This document shows positions 1 through 16,426 of a stretch of 19,883 bases of DNA, one piece after another; position 1 is the stretch's first letter, and each line of letters starts with the position of its first letter. The notes below the pieces were generated by a model. The model was not told the DNA's origin, did not search any database, and saw only the letters and a list, made by a program, of their open reading frames with translations. Source of the DNA: Candidatus Merdimorpha stercoravium (lineage in GTDB: Bacteria; Bacteroidota; Bacteroidia; Flavobacteriales; UBA1820). A program made the position numbers and the translations under genes. The stretch covers positions 1-19,883 of the forward strand of contig DVLY01000142.1 of the NCBI GenBank assembly GCA_018715295.1, in the 5' to 3' direction.

Positions 1-60
1 CGGAAAAAAACGGCGAAAAAAAGTTTTTCACTCCAGCCGAACAACTTAAAAAAAAGTTCG

Positions 61-68
61 TATATTTG
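61..68 (+). promoter_or_regulatory. Candidate promoter -7 box of the secE-rpoC operon
   Basis: The sequence TATATTTG matches the Bacteroidota primary-sigma -7 consensus TAnnTTTG exactly. Transcription would begin near position 75 and give a leader of about 150 nt before secE. I see no clear TTTG -33 box at the usual 19-21 nt upstream; the upstream stretch is A/T-rich, which may compensate. The match is seen in the sequence; use as a promoter is inferred. Confidence 0.55.
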
Positions 69-73
69 CATCC

Positions 74-221
74 GCCTTGGAAAAGGCTCATTTTGCTCGT
101 ATATTACTCATTATCAAAGTCAAATATTTGATTGATAGAGTGATAGCGAAATAAGTGTGCCTTTGCCGCATCGAGGAAGAACGAGCGGTGCGGGGCTTTC
201 ACAGAAACACACATAGAACCT
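74..221 (+). promoter_or_regulatory. AT-rich 5' leader of the secE operon with small stem-loops
   Basis: This non-coding leader carries three inverted repeats. The first is GCCTT/AAGGC at 74-78 and 83-87, closing a GGAA loop right at the predicted 5' end of the transcript. The second is a perfect 12-bp palindrome, TCAAATATTTGA, at 120-131. The third is CCGCA/TGCGG at 166-170 and 189-193. A 5'-terminal stem-loop could stabilise the long mRNA, and the palindrome could be an operator. Both roles are inference, because these repeats are short and could occur by chance. No tRNA or known riboswitch is recognisable here. Confidence 0.3.
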
Positions 222-419
222 ATGAAAGGTCTTATCCAATACATCAAGGATTCCTGGAACGAATTGTTCGGGGGAAAAGTTACTTGGCCCACGTGGGAAG
301 AAGCGCAAAAGCAGACTTGGATCGTAGCCATCGCCACGCTGATCCTGGCCGGTGCTACCGCTGCGGTGGACTTCCTGTTCAACAACGCCATCCAGGGAAT
401 ATTCAGACTTCTCAACTAA
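222..419 (+). CDS. secE: Preprotein translocase subunit SecE
   Basis: SecE is the small inner-membrane subunit that clamps the SecY channel in the SecYEG translocon. The protein is 65 residues, the usual size of the single-span SecE found outside the Enterobacteriaceae. An amphipathic N-terminal stretch (about 1-31, with the conserved-type TWPTWEEAQ segment at 21-29) leads into one hydrophobic membrane span at about 33-55. The ATG at 222 gives the family's normal N-terminus; no Shine-Dalgarno sequence precedes it, as is common in Bacteroidota. It is the first gene of the secE-nusG-rplK-rplA-rplJ-rplL-rpoB-rpoC cluster, with nusG starting 21 nt downstream. Placement directly before nusG is the conserved bacterial order and strongly supports the call. 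Confidence 0.95.
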   Translation: MKGLIQYIKDSWNELFGGKVTWPTWEEAQKQTWIVAIATLILAGATAAVDFLFNNAIQGIFRLLN

Positions 420-440
420 CCGGAAAAAACAACGGGCAAA

Positions 441-989
441 ATGGCAGAAACTACCAAGAAGTGGTACGTGGTGCGGGCTATCAGCGGCCAGGAACTCAAG
501 GTAAAGAGCTACATCGAGCAGGAAATCGCACGGCTGGGCATGAACGACTACCTGGCCGGTGTAATGGTGCCGATGGAGAAGTTCTTTTCGGTTTCGGGCG
601 GCAAGAAAGTCAGCAAGGAACGCCCTTTCTTCCCGGGCTACGTGATGATCGAAGCCAACCTGGACGGTGAAATGCTCCACCTGCTCAAAGGGATTCCCGG
701 TGTAGTGGGCTTTCTGAGCGACCGTCCCGGAGGCGATCCGGTGCCGCTGCGCAAGAGCGAAGTCAACCGGATGCTGGGCAAGGTCGACGAGATGGCCGAC
801 ATGCCCGAATCGGTGGTTATCCCGTTCGTGGTCGGCGAAGCGGTCAAAGTAGTCGACGGACCGTTCAACGGGTTCGACGGTACGGTGGAAGAAGTGAACA
901 GCGAAAAACGCAAACTCAAGGTCGAGGTCAAGATCTTCGGCCGGAAAACCCCGCTGGAGTTGAATTTTTCCCAGGTGGAGAAGGTATAA
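441..989 (+). CDS. nusG: Transcription termination/antitermination factor NusG
   Basis: NusG binds the clamp of elongating RNA polymerase through its NGN domain and links it to ribosomal protein S10 or Rho through its KOW domain. The 182-residue protein has the usual length. The NGN domain spans about 6-115, beginning with KKWYVVRAISGQE and including the signature PFFPGYVMI at 62-70. The C-terminal KOW domain (about 128-182) contains VGEAVKVVDGPFNGFDGTVE, which reads as the standard KOW turn. The gene sits between secE and rplK, its conserved place. The stop codon (987-989) lies in the middle of a short perfect inverted repeat, described separately. No insertion or truncation is seen, so this is the housekeeping NusG and not a specialised UpxY/LoaP-type paralogue. 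Confidence 0.97.
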   Translation: MAETTKKWYVVRAISGQELKVKSYIEQEIARLGMNDYLAGVMVPMEKFFSVSGGKKVSKERPFFPGYVMIEANLDGEMLHLLKGIPGVVGFLSDRPGGDPVPLRKSEVNRMLGKVDEMADMPESVVIPFVVGEAVKVVDGPFNGFDGTVEEVNSEKRKLKVEVKIFGRKTPLELNFSQVEKV

Positions 990-996
990 CATACCT
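982..996 (+). promoter_or_regulatory. Small hairpin overlapping the nusG stop codon
   Basis: AGGTAT (982-987) and ATACCT (991-996) form a perfect 6-bp stem around a 3-nt loop, so the nusG TAA stop spans the stem-loop junction. No T-run follows, so it is not a terminator. It may be an RNA processing or stability element, or part of the rplK leader fold. The structure is seen in the sequence; the role is unknown. Confidence 0.3.
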
Positions 997-1040
997 CCCC
1001 CGGTGGAAAACGGAAAAAAGAAAATGTTACGCCAAAGATA

Positions 1041-1080
1041 GTCCCGGAGGGTTTGCTTCCAATTTTTGACCCGAAAGGAC
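1041..1080 (+). promoter_or_regulatory. Candidate ribosomal protein L1 autoregulatory leader upstream of rplK
   Basis: The 116-nt nusG-rplK gap contains a stem / internal-loop / stem fold. GTCC (1041-1044) pairs with GGAC (1077-1080). GGGT (1049-1052) pairs with ACCC (1069-1072), extendable by one G-U pair. The internal loop is CGGA on the 5' side and GAAA on the 3' side. L1 is known to repress its own rplK-rplA mRNA in other prokaryotes by binding a leader that mimics its 23S rRNA site, which is also two helices around an asymmetric internal loop. Position and shape fit, but the match to the L1 consensus was judged by eye and from memory, so it is tentative. Confidence 0.35.
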
Positions 1081-1105
1081 GGAAACAATTTTCAGTCAAA
1101 ACAAA

Positions 1106-1552
1106 ATGGCAAAAGAAATCTTCAAAAAGATCAAATTGCAGTGCAAGGGCGGAGCCGCCAACCCCTCTCCGCCAATCGGTCCTGCGCTTGGTTCGGCCGG
1201 TGTGAACATCATGGATTTCTGCAAACAGTTCAATGCGCGTACCCAGGACAAACAGGGTAAGTTGCTGCCTGTGCAGATCACCGTGTACACCGACAAGTCG
1301 TTCGACTTCGTCATCAAGACCACCCCGGTAGCCGTTCAGCTGATGGAAGCCGCCAAGATCAAGTCGGCCTCCGGCGAACCCAACCGCAAAAAGGTAGCCG
1401 CCATCACCTGGGATCAGGTCAAGGAAATCGCTGCCGACAAGATGCCGGACCTGAATGCTTTCACCATCGAGAGCGCCATGTCCATGGTAGCCGGTACCGC
1501 TCGTTCAATGGGTATAACCATCAAGGGAGAGTCTCCTTTGAAAAAATCCTAA
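1106..1552 (+). CDS. rplK: 50S ribosomal protein L11
   Basis: L11 forms the base of the ribosomal stalk on the GTPase-associated 23S rRNA region and contacts elongation factors. The 148-residue protein has the usual length. The N-terminal domain shows the conserved proline-rich segment NPSPPIGPALGSAGVNIMDF (about 19-38), and the C-terminal rRNA-binding domain (about 75-148) ends in the conserved-type helix near the MSMVAGTARSMGI segment. The ATG at 1106 is preceded by an A-rich stretch with no Shine-Dalgarno sequence. rplA follows after 9 nt, so the two are almost certainly co-translated, as in the classical L11 operon. A structured leader upstream may give L1-mediated feedback on both genes. 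Confidence 0.97.
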   Translation: MAKEIFKKIKLQCKGGAANPSPPIGPALGSAGVNIMDFCKQFNARTQDKQGKLLPVQITVYTDKSFDFVIKTTPVAVQLMEAAKIKSASGEPNRKKVAAITWDQVKEIAADKMPDLNAFTIESAMSMVAGTARSMGITIKGESPLKKS

Positions 1553-1561
1553 TCAAGCATC

Positions 1562-2251
1562 ATGGCAAAACTGACAAAGAACCAGAAAGTAGCTGTAGCC
1601 AAGCTTGAGAAGAACAAGCTCTACACCGTGGAAGAAGCGTGTGCGCTGGTAAAAGAAACCTCGACCACCAAATTCGACGCTTCGGTGGACATCGCCGTCC
1701 GCCTGGGCGTAGACCCTCGTAAGGCCAACCAGATGGTTCGCGGCGTGGTATCCCTGCCCAACGGTACGGGTAAAAGCGTACGCGTACTGGCGCTGGTAAC
1801 CCCCGACAAGGAAGCGGAAGCTACCGAAGCCGGTGCCGACTACGTAGGTCTGGACGAATACCTGGACAAGATCAAAGGCGGCTGGGCCGAAGTCGATGTG
1901 ATCATCACCGTACCGGCCGTAATGGGCAAGTTGGGACCTCTGGGTCGTATTCTGGGACCCCGCGGCCTGATGCCGAACCCCAAGTCCGGTACCGTAACGA
2001 TGGAAGTGGGCAAAGCCGTCAAGGAAGTGAAAGCCGGTAAGATCGACTTCAAGGTCGACCGTTACGGGATCGTTCACGCTGCGATCGGCAAAGTGTCGTT
2101 CGATGCGCCGAAAATCGCCGAGAACGCCCTGGAGTTGCTCCACACCCTGAACAAGATGAAACCGGCCTCCGCCAAGGGCGTCTACATGAAGAGCGTTACG
2201 CTCTCCAGCACGATGGGCCCGGGAGTACCTGTAGATCCGAAAACCGTCTAA
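1562..2251 (+). CDS. rplA: 50S ribosomal protein L1
   Basis: L1 builds the mobile L1 stalk that handles deacylated tRNA at the E site, and in many bacteria it is the translational repressor of rplK-rplA. The 229-residue length is typical. The conserved L1 signature GPRGLMPNPKSGT is present at about 132-144, followed by the RNA-binding C-terminal segment with KIDFKVDRYGIVHAAIGK. The ATG start lies 9 nt after the rplK stop. rplJ starts only 19 nt after the end of this gene, so no room remains for a separate L10 leader of the kind known in Proteobacteria and Firmicutes, unless it lies inside rplA. No irregularities are seen. Confidence 0.97.
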   Translation: MAKLTKNQKVAVAKLEKNKLYTVEEACALVKETSTTKFDASVDIAVRLGVDPRKANQMVRGVVSLPNGTGKSVRVLALVTPDKEAEATEAGADYVGLDEYLDKIKGGWAEVDVIITVPAVMGKLGPLGRILGPRGLMPNPKSGTVTMEVGKAVKEVKAGKIDFKVDRYGIVHAAIGKVSFDAPKIAENALELLHTLNKMKPASAKGVYMKSVTLSSTMGPGVPVDPKTV

Positions 2252-2270
2252 CTCCTAGAATGATAAGATT

Positions 2271-2813
2271 ATGACAAGAGAAGAGAAATCGCAGGTTATA
2301 GCCTCCATCACTCAGGAACTCGGCGGTCACGGCGTGATCTATCTGGCCGATATTTCCACCCTCAATGCTGCTGCCACCGACAAACTGCGCCGCGCTTGCT
2401 TCAATGCCGGCGTTCGTCTGGAAGTAGTCAAGAACACGCTTTTGGCCAAGGCGATGGAAGCCTGCGACAAGGATTTCCAGAACCTGACCGAAACCCTGAA
2501 GGGAAACACCGCTCTGATGCTTTTCAACGGAGCTGCCAACGTTCCCGGAAAGGTTATCAAGGATTTCCGTAAAAGCTCCGAGCGTCCCCTGCTCAAAGGC
2601 GCATGGATCGACAACGAGATCTATGTCGGCGACGATCAGTTGGGTACGCTGGCCAGCATCAAGTCCCGCGAGGAACTCATCGGCGAAATCATCGGCCTGT
2701 TGCAGTCTCCGATCCGCCGCCTGATCTCGGCCCTGGAGAACAAAGGCGAAGCCGCCGAAGCAAATGCAGAGGCCGCCGCAGCCGAAGAACCCAAAGCGGA
2801 ATCCGCCGAATAA
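2271..2813 (+). CDS. rplJ: 50S ribosomal protein L10
   Basis: L10 anchors multiple L12 dimers to the 50S subunit and forms the stalk base with L11. The protein is 180 residues. The N-terminal rRNA-binding domain (about 1-135) begins MTREEKSQVIASITQEL. The helical region at about 140-165, with SPIRRLISALENKGEAAEA, is the expected L12-docking helix. It is slightly longer than common L10 proteins because of an Ala/Glu-rich acidic tail (about 161-180), a low-complexity extension. The ATG at 2271 lies 19 nt after rplA, and rplL follows after 50 nt, consistent with the conserved L10-L12 pair. Function is assigned from order and sequence; the tail's role is unknown. Confidence 0.95.
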   Translation: MTREEKSQVIASITQELGGHGVIYLADISTLNAAATDKLRRACFNAGVRLEVVKNTLLAKAMEACDKDFQNLTETLKGNTALMLFNGAANVPGKVIKDFRKSSERPLLKGAWIDNEIYVGDDQLGTLASIKSREELIGEIIGLLQSPIRRLISALENKGEAAEANAEAAAAEEPKAESAE

Positions 2814-2863
2814 TTCCCTCGAAACGCATTTATCACATTATTAACTAAGTCAAAAAAATCAAA

Positions 2864-3238
2864 ATGGCAGATCTGAAAAAACTCGCTGAAGAACTGGTGA
2901 ACCTGAGCGTAAAAGATGTTCAGGAACTGGGCAACATACTCAAAGAAGAATACGGCATCGAACCCGCAGCCGCAGCCGTAGTAGTAGCCGCCGGAGACGG
3001 CGCTGGTGCTGCTGCAGCCGAGGAGAAGACCGAATTCGACGTGATCCTCAAGGAAGCTGGTGCAGAGAAACTGAAAGTCGTAAAGGCTGTCAAGGAACTC
3101 ACCGGTCTCGGTCTGAAGGAAGCCAAGGAATTGGTAGACGGCGCTCCTTCCACCATCAAGGAAGGCCTGCCCAAGGACGAGGCTATGAACATCAAGAGCC
3201 ACCTCGAAGAAGTTGGCGCCCAGGTAGAAGTCAAATAA
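2864..3238 (+). CDS. rplL: 50S ribosomal protein L7/L12
   Basis: L12 is the multi-copy stalk protein that recruits and stimulates translational GTPases. The 124-residue protein has the classic three parts. The N-terminal dimerisation and L10-binding region is at 1-33. An Ala-rich flexible hinge lies at about 34-54. The globular C-terminal domain (about 55-124) contains the factor-binding segment GLGLKEAKELVDGAPSTIKE. The start codon follows an A-rich stretch (AAAAAAATCAAA) and no Shine-Dalgarno sequence, typical for highly expressed Bacteroidota genes. It is followed by a long hairpin before rpoB, the point where many bacteria reduce transcription so that stalk proteins are made in excess over RNA polymerase. 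Confidence 0.97.
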   Translation: MADLKKLAEELVNLSVKDVQELGNILKEEYGIEPAAAAVVVAAGDGAGAAAAEEKTEFDVILKEAGAEKLKVVKAVKELTGLGLKEAKELVDGAPSTIKEGLPKDEAMNIKSHLEEVGAQVEVK

Positions 3239-3253
3239 CCGACTTCTTTCCTT

Positions 3254-3330
3254 GCAAAAGGCTTAGGTCGTAGCGGTTTTTCAACCTCTAGAGGCCTAAG
3301 CCCTTTTGCTCTTTTATTCATTTTTCTTTT
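3254..3330 (+). terminator. Long hairpin plus T-rich tract between rplL and rpoB (probable attenuator or processing site)
   Basis: GCAAAAGGCTTAGG (3254-3267) pairs with CCTAAGCCCTTTTGC (3295-3309) over 14 base pairs with a single bulged C. The 27-nt apical region contains a further GGTT/AACC mini-stem (3275-3278 with 3283-3286). A T-rich tract runs from about 3310 to 3330. This looks like an intrinsic terminator, but essential rpoBC lies downstream and I see no TAnnTTTG box between the hairpin and rpoB, so it should be only partly effective or act as an RNA processing site. In E. coli the same gap contains a partial terminator and an RNase III site; that parallel is inferred from position. 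Confidence 0.75.
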
Positions 3331-3348
3331 AATTAAAAATAAATTCCA

Positions 3349-7164
<3,816 letters not shown>

Positions 7165-7168
7165 CCCG

Positions 7169-7207
7169 CAGGCCCCCGGGGGCGGAACTTCCCCCGGAGG
7201 CTGTTTT
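7169..7207 (+). terminator. GC-rich hairpin with TTTT between rpoB and rpoC
   Basis: CCGGGGG (7176-7182) pairs with CCCCCGG (7191-7197) around an 8-nt loop. The stem extends outward with CC/GG (7173-7174 with 7199-7200) and CAG/CTG (7169-7171 with 7201-7203), interrupted by one mismatch and one bulge. TTTT follows at 7204-7207. This has the shape of a weak intrinsic terminator or attenuator inside the rpoBC operon, starting 5 nt after the rpoB stop. It could equally protect or separate the rpoB and rpoC parts of the mRNA. The structure is seen; the function is inferred. Confidence 0.55.
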
Positions 7208-7248
7208 CGGTATAAGATTTTCAAACAAAGCAATACAAGCAAAAGCAA

Positions 7249-11550
<4,302 letters not shown>

Positions 11551-11573
11551 TCTCCCTCGCTTCGATCCTTCTG

Positions 11574-11608
11574 AAAACGCCCTCCACGTCTCGTGGAGGG
11601 CGTTTTTT
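11574..11608 (+). terminator. Intrinsic terminator after rpoC
   Basis: AAAACGCCCTCCAC (11574-11587) is perfectly complementary to GTGGAGGGCGTTTT (11593-11606), with a 5-nt loop and a run of six T (11603-11608). It lies 24 nt after the rpoC stop and should end the secE-rpoC operon. The stem base AACGCCC/GGGCGTT is shared with the terminator after eno. Confidence 0.95.
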
Positions 11609-11689
11609 CTGCCCGTCGCCGCGCCCAAAGCCGGCGCTCCCCGGACGCCCCTTCACACCGCGCTAAAATCCCCTTAAAATCCCGCCCGG

Positions 11690-11723
11690 TTTGCCCGAAA
11701 CCCGCCGTTTTTCAGTAACTTTA
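11690..11723 (+). promoter_or_regulatory. Candidate promoter for the DUF3467 gene
   Basis: TTTG at 11690-11693 and TAACTTTA at 11716-11723 are 22 nt apart. They resemble the Bacteroidota -33 TTTG and -7 TAnnTTTG boxes, with one deviation (final A instead of G). Transcription would begin about 25-30 nt before the ATG at 11757. Because a strong terminator lies just upstream, the gene needs its own promoter, which supports this reading. Confidence 0.5.
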
Positions 11724-11756
11724 CTCCCTCGAAAAACACCACCATTCCCCATCTCT

Positions 11757-12053
11757 ATGGAAGACCCGAAAAATCCCCCCAAAATCGACATCGAACTCAC
11801 CGACGCCCAGGCACAAGGCGTCTATTCCAACCTGGCCATCATCAACCATTCCCCGAGCGAATTCGTCGTGGACTACCTCTCGCTGATGCCCGGGGTTCCC
11901 AAAGCCCGCGTCGTCTCCCGGGTGATCCTCACCCCGATGAACGCCAAGAAAATGCTCGGAGCCCTGGCAGAGAACGTCCGCCGCTACGAGGCCCTCTTCG
12001 GCGAGATCCGCGATACGGAGGCCGTTCCCCCCGCCCCGCGCGGAGAGGCCTAA
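11757..12053 (+). CDS. DUF3467 family protein
   Basis: This 98-residue protein fits DUF3467, a family of uncharacterised small proteins that I recognise from its core: an acidic N-terminal segment, then GVYSNLAIINHSPSEFVVDY at about 21-40, LMPGVPKARVVSRVILTP at about 43-60, and a helical MNAKKMLGALAENVRRYEAL segment at 61-80. It has no signal peptide and no membrane span, so it should be cytoplasmic. The reading frame stays open upstream to 11691, but the ATG at 11757 (MEDPKNPPKIDIELTD) gives the compact family form and lies downstream of the candidate promoter. It ends in a Pro/Ala-rich tail. I recall that DUF3467 genes often follow rpoC in Bacteroidota, which hints at a link to transcription, but no biochemical function can be read from the sequence. 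Confidence 0.85.
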   Translation: MEDPKNPPKIDIELTDAQAQGVYSNLAIINHSPSEFVVDYLSLMPGVPKARVVSRVILTPMNAKKMLGALAENVRRYEALFGEIRDTEAVPPAPRGEA

Positions 12054-12094
12054 AAATATTGCTCTCTCCATGAACAGATAAGCGCAGAATGTCG

Positions 12095-12102
12095 TAATTT
12101 TG
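12095..12102 (+). promoter_or_regulatory. Candidate promoter -7 box of eno
   Basis: TAATTTTG is an exact match to TAnnTTTG. Transcription would start near 12109, giving a roughly 50-nt leader that ends in the A-rich sequence CTTACAAAAA directly before the eno ATG. No clear -33 TTTG is seen at the usual distance. No terminator separates the DUF3467 gene from eno, so read-through is also possible. Confidence 0.6.
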
Positions 12103-12160
12103 CACCGCTGAAAAGTTCCGGAAACGAAATCAATAATCAATCCATAAAAACTTACAAAAA

Positions 12161-13510
12161 ATGAGCTTGATCACAGAAATCCATGCCAGACAAGTCCTCG
12201 ACTCGCGGGGCAACCCTACCGTCGAAGTGGAAGTGTACACCGAAAGCGGCGCTATGGGCCGTGCCATCGTTCCCTCGGGAGCATCCACCGGTGAATACGA
12301 GGCTGTCGAACTTCGCGACGGCGACAAGAGCAAATACATGGGCAAAGGTGTCCTGAAAGCCGTTGCCAACGTAAACGAAAAGATCGCTCCGGAACTCATC
12401 GGCTGCGACGTATTCGACCAGGTAGGCATCGACAAAGCGATGATCGCGCTGGACGGCACCAAAAACAAAGGCAATCTGGGCGCCAACGCCATCCTCGGCG
12501 TATCGCTGGCTGTGGCCAAAGCCGCTGCCGACGAACTCGGCCTGCCGCTGTACCGCTACGTAGGCGGCGTAAACGCCAAGGTATTGCCCGTTCCGATGAT
12601 GAACATCATCAACGGCGGTGCACACTCCGACGCTCCGATCGCATTCCAGGAATTCATGATCCAGCCGGTAAACGCCGATAGCTTTGCTACCGCCATCCGC
12701 ATGGGCAGCGAGATTTTCCACAACCTCAAGAAACTGATCCACGACCGCGGCCTGTCCACCGCTGTGGGCGACGAAGGCGGTTTCGCTCCGACGTTCAAAG
12801 GCACGGAAGACGCACTCGACACCATCATGGCCGCCATCGAAGCCGCCGGTTACAAACCGGGCAAGGACGTAACGCTGGCCATGGACTGCGCTTCGTCCGA
12901 GTTCTACAAAGACGGCGTGTACGACTACACGGTTTATGAAGGCAAGAACGGTGCCAAACGCACCTCGAAAGAGCAGGCCGAATACCTCGCTTCGCTGGTA
13001 GCCAAATACCCCATCATGTCCATCGAGGACGGTATGGACCAGAACGACTGGGAAGGCTGGAAACTGCTCACCGAGAAGATCGGCGACCGCTGCCAGTTGG
13101 TAGGCGACGACTTGTTCGTAACCAACGTAGAACGTCTGGAGAAAGGCATCAAGGCCGGTGTGGGCAACGCCCTGCTGGTGAAAGTAAACCAGATCGGTTC
13201 GCTGACCGAAACGATCGATGCCGTAGAAATGGCACACCGCGCCGGTTACACCACCGTGATGTCGCACCGCTCCGGCGAATCGGAGGACGCTACCATCGCC
13301 GACCTGGCCGTAGCCCTGAACTGCGGACAGATCAAGACCGGATCGGCTTCGCGTTCGGACCGCATGGCCAAGTACAACCAGTTGCTGCGCATCGAGGATC
13401 AACTCGGCGATACGGCACAATATCCTTGCTTCAAGGCTTTCAAGGTGGACTTCCAGTACAAGGCCCCCGCAGCCAAGAAAGCTCCCGCTAAAAAAGCTGC
13501 GAAGAAGTAA
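12161..13510 (+). CDS. eno: Enolase (phosphopyruvate hydratase) with a basic C-terminal tail
   Basis: Enolase interconverts 2-phosphoglycerate and phosphoenolpyruvate in glycolysis and gluconeogenesis, using Mg2+. Expected active-site residues are present: acid/base E205 (GDEGG) and K341 (VKVNQ), metal ligands D242 (AMDCAS), E289 (SIEDG) and D316 (VGDDLF), and the SHRSGESED loop. At 449 residues it is longer than the usual enolase of roughly 430. The extra length is a tail of about 17 residues at the C-terminus, YKAPAAKKAPAKKAAKK, very rich in Lys, Ala and Pro and resembling histone-H1-like or nucleic-acid-binding tails. The tail lies in frame, is followed by a normal stop and terminator, and shows no sign of frameshift. 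Its function is unknown. The gene is transcribed from its own TAATTTTG box. Confidence 0.97.
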   Translation: MSLITEIHARQVLDSRGNPTVEVEVYTESGAMGRAIVPSGASTGEYEAVELRDGDKSKYMGKGVLKAVANVNEKIAPELIGCDVFDQVGIDKAMIALDGTKNKGNLGANAILGVSLAVAKAAADELGLPLYRYVGGVNAKVLPVPMMNIINGGAHSDAPIAFQEFMIQPVNADSFATAIRMGSEIFHNLKKLIHDRGLSTAVGDEGGFAPTFKGTEDALDTIMAAIEAAGYKPGKDVTLAMDCASSEFYKDGVYDYTVYEGKNGAKRTSKEQAEYLASLVAKYPIMSIEDGMDQNDWEGWKLLTEKIGDRCQLVGDDLFVTNVERLEKGIKAGVGNALLVKVNQIGSLTETIDAVEMAHRAGYTTVMSHRSGESEDATIADLAVALNCGQIKTGSASRSDRMAKYNQLLRIEDQLGDTAQYPCFKAFKVDFQYKAPAAKKAPAKKAAKK

Positions 13511-13534
13511 GTCTTTCCGGCTTCTTTCATACTC

Positions 13535-13566
13535 AACGCCCGGCGCGGATGCGCCGGGCGTTTTTT
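13535..13566 (+). terminator. Intrinsic terminator after eno
   Basis: AACGCCCGGCGC (13535-13546) pairs perfectly with GCGCCGGGCGTT (13551-13562) around a GGAT loop, and the T-run extends to 13566. It lies 24 nt after the eno stop. On the - strand the same hairpin is not followed by a T-run, so it should act mainly for eno and only weakly, if at all, for the convergent alaS. Confidence 0.95.
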
Positions 13567-13623
13567 ATACCCGGAATGGCCTCTCGCTTGCCCGCCTGGG
13601 GCGTTTTTGTGGAACAAGAAATC

Positions 13624-16254
<2,631 letters not shown>

Positions 16255-16288
16255 TTTCTGCTAATTCTTACTGAATCTTATAGGAGGT

Positions 16289-16296
16289 CAAAAGTA
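16289..16296 (-). promoter_or_regulatory. Candidate promoter -7 box of alaS
   Basis: Read on the - strand, this is TACTTTTG, an exact TAnnTTTG match 34 nt upstream of the alaS ATG. Transcription would start about 7 nt downstream, giving a short leader. I found no -33 TTTG at the normal spacing. The intergenic region is shared with the divergent M23 peptidase gene. Confidence 0.5.
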
Positions 16297-16358
16297 CTAA
16301 AATTTTGCTAAATGCACCCTGCCGAATCCGCTCCGGAATCAAAGGCCGTTTTTTTTCT

Positions 16359-16366
16359 TACCTTTG
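16359..16366 (+). promoter_or_regulatory. Candidate promoter -7 box of the M23 peptidase gene
   Basis: TACCTTTG matches TAnnTTTG exactly and is followed by CC, as often seen at Bacteroidota promoters. Transcription would begin near 16373, downstream of the earlier in-frame TTG at 16364 and upstream of the ATG at 16427. This supports the ATG as the true start. No -33 TTTG is evident. Confidence 0.5.
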
Positions 16367-16426
16367 CCGATGGGTCTTTCCCCTTCGGACCGGCACACCC
16401 GCTCCGAACCCTCGCCGGGACAGCGT

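Noticed and set aside
2252..2270. L10-type ribosomal leader upstream of rplJ
   Set aside because: Only 19 nt separate rplA and rplJ, too little for the known leader, and no structure is visible there.
13567..13623. Intrinsic terminator for alaS on the - strand
   Set aside because: The only hairpins are a weak 4-bp stem and the eno terminator, and neither is followed by a T-run when read on the - strand.
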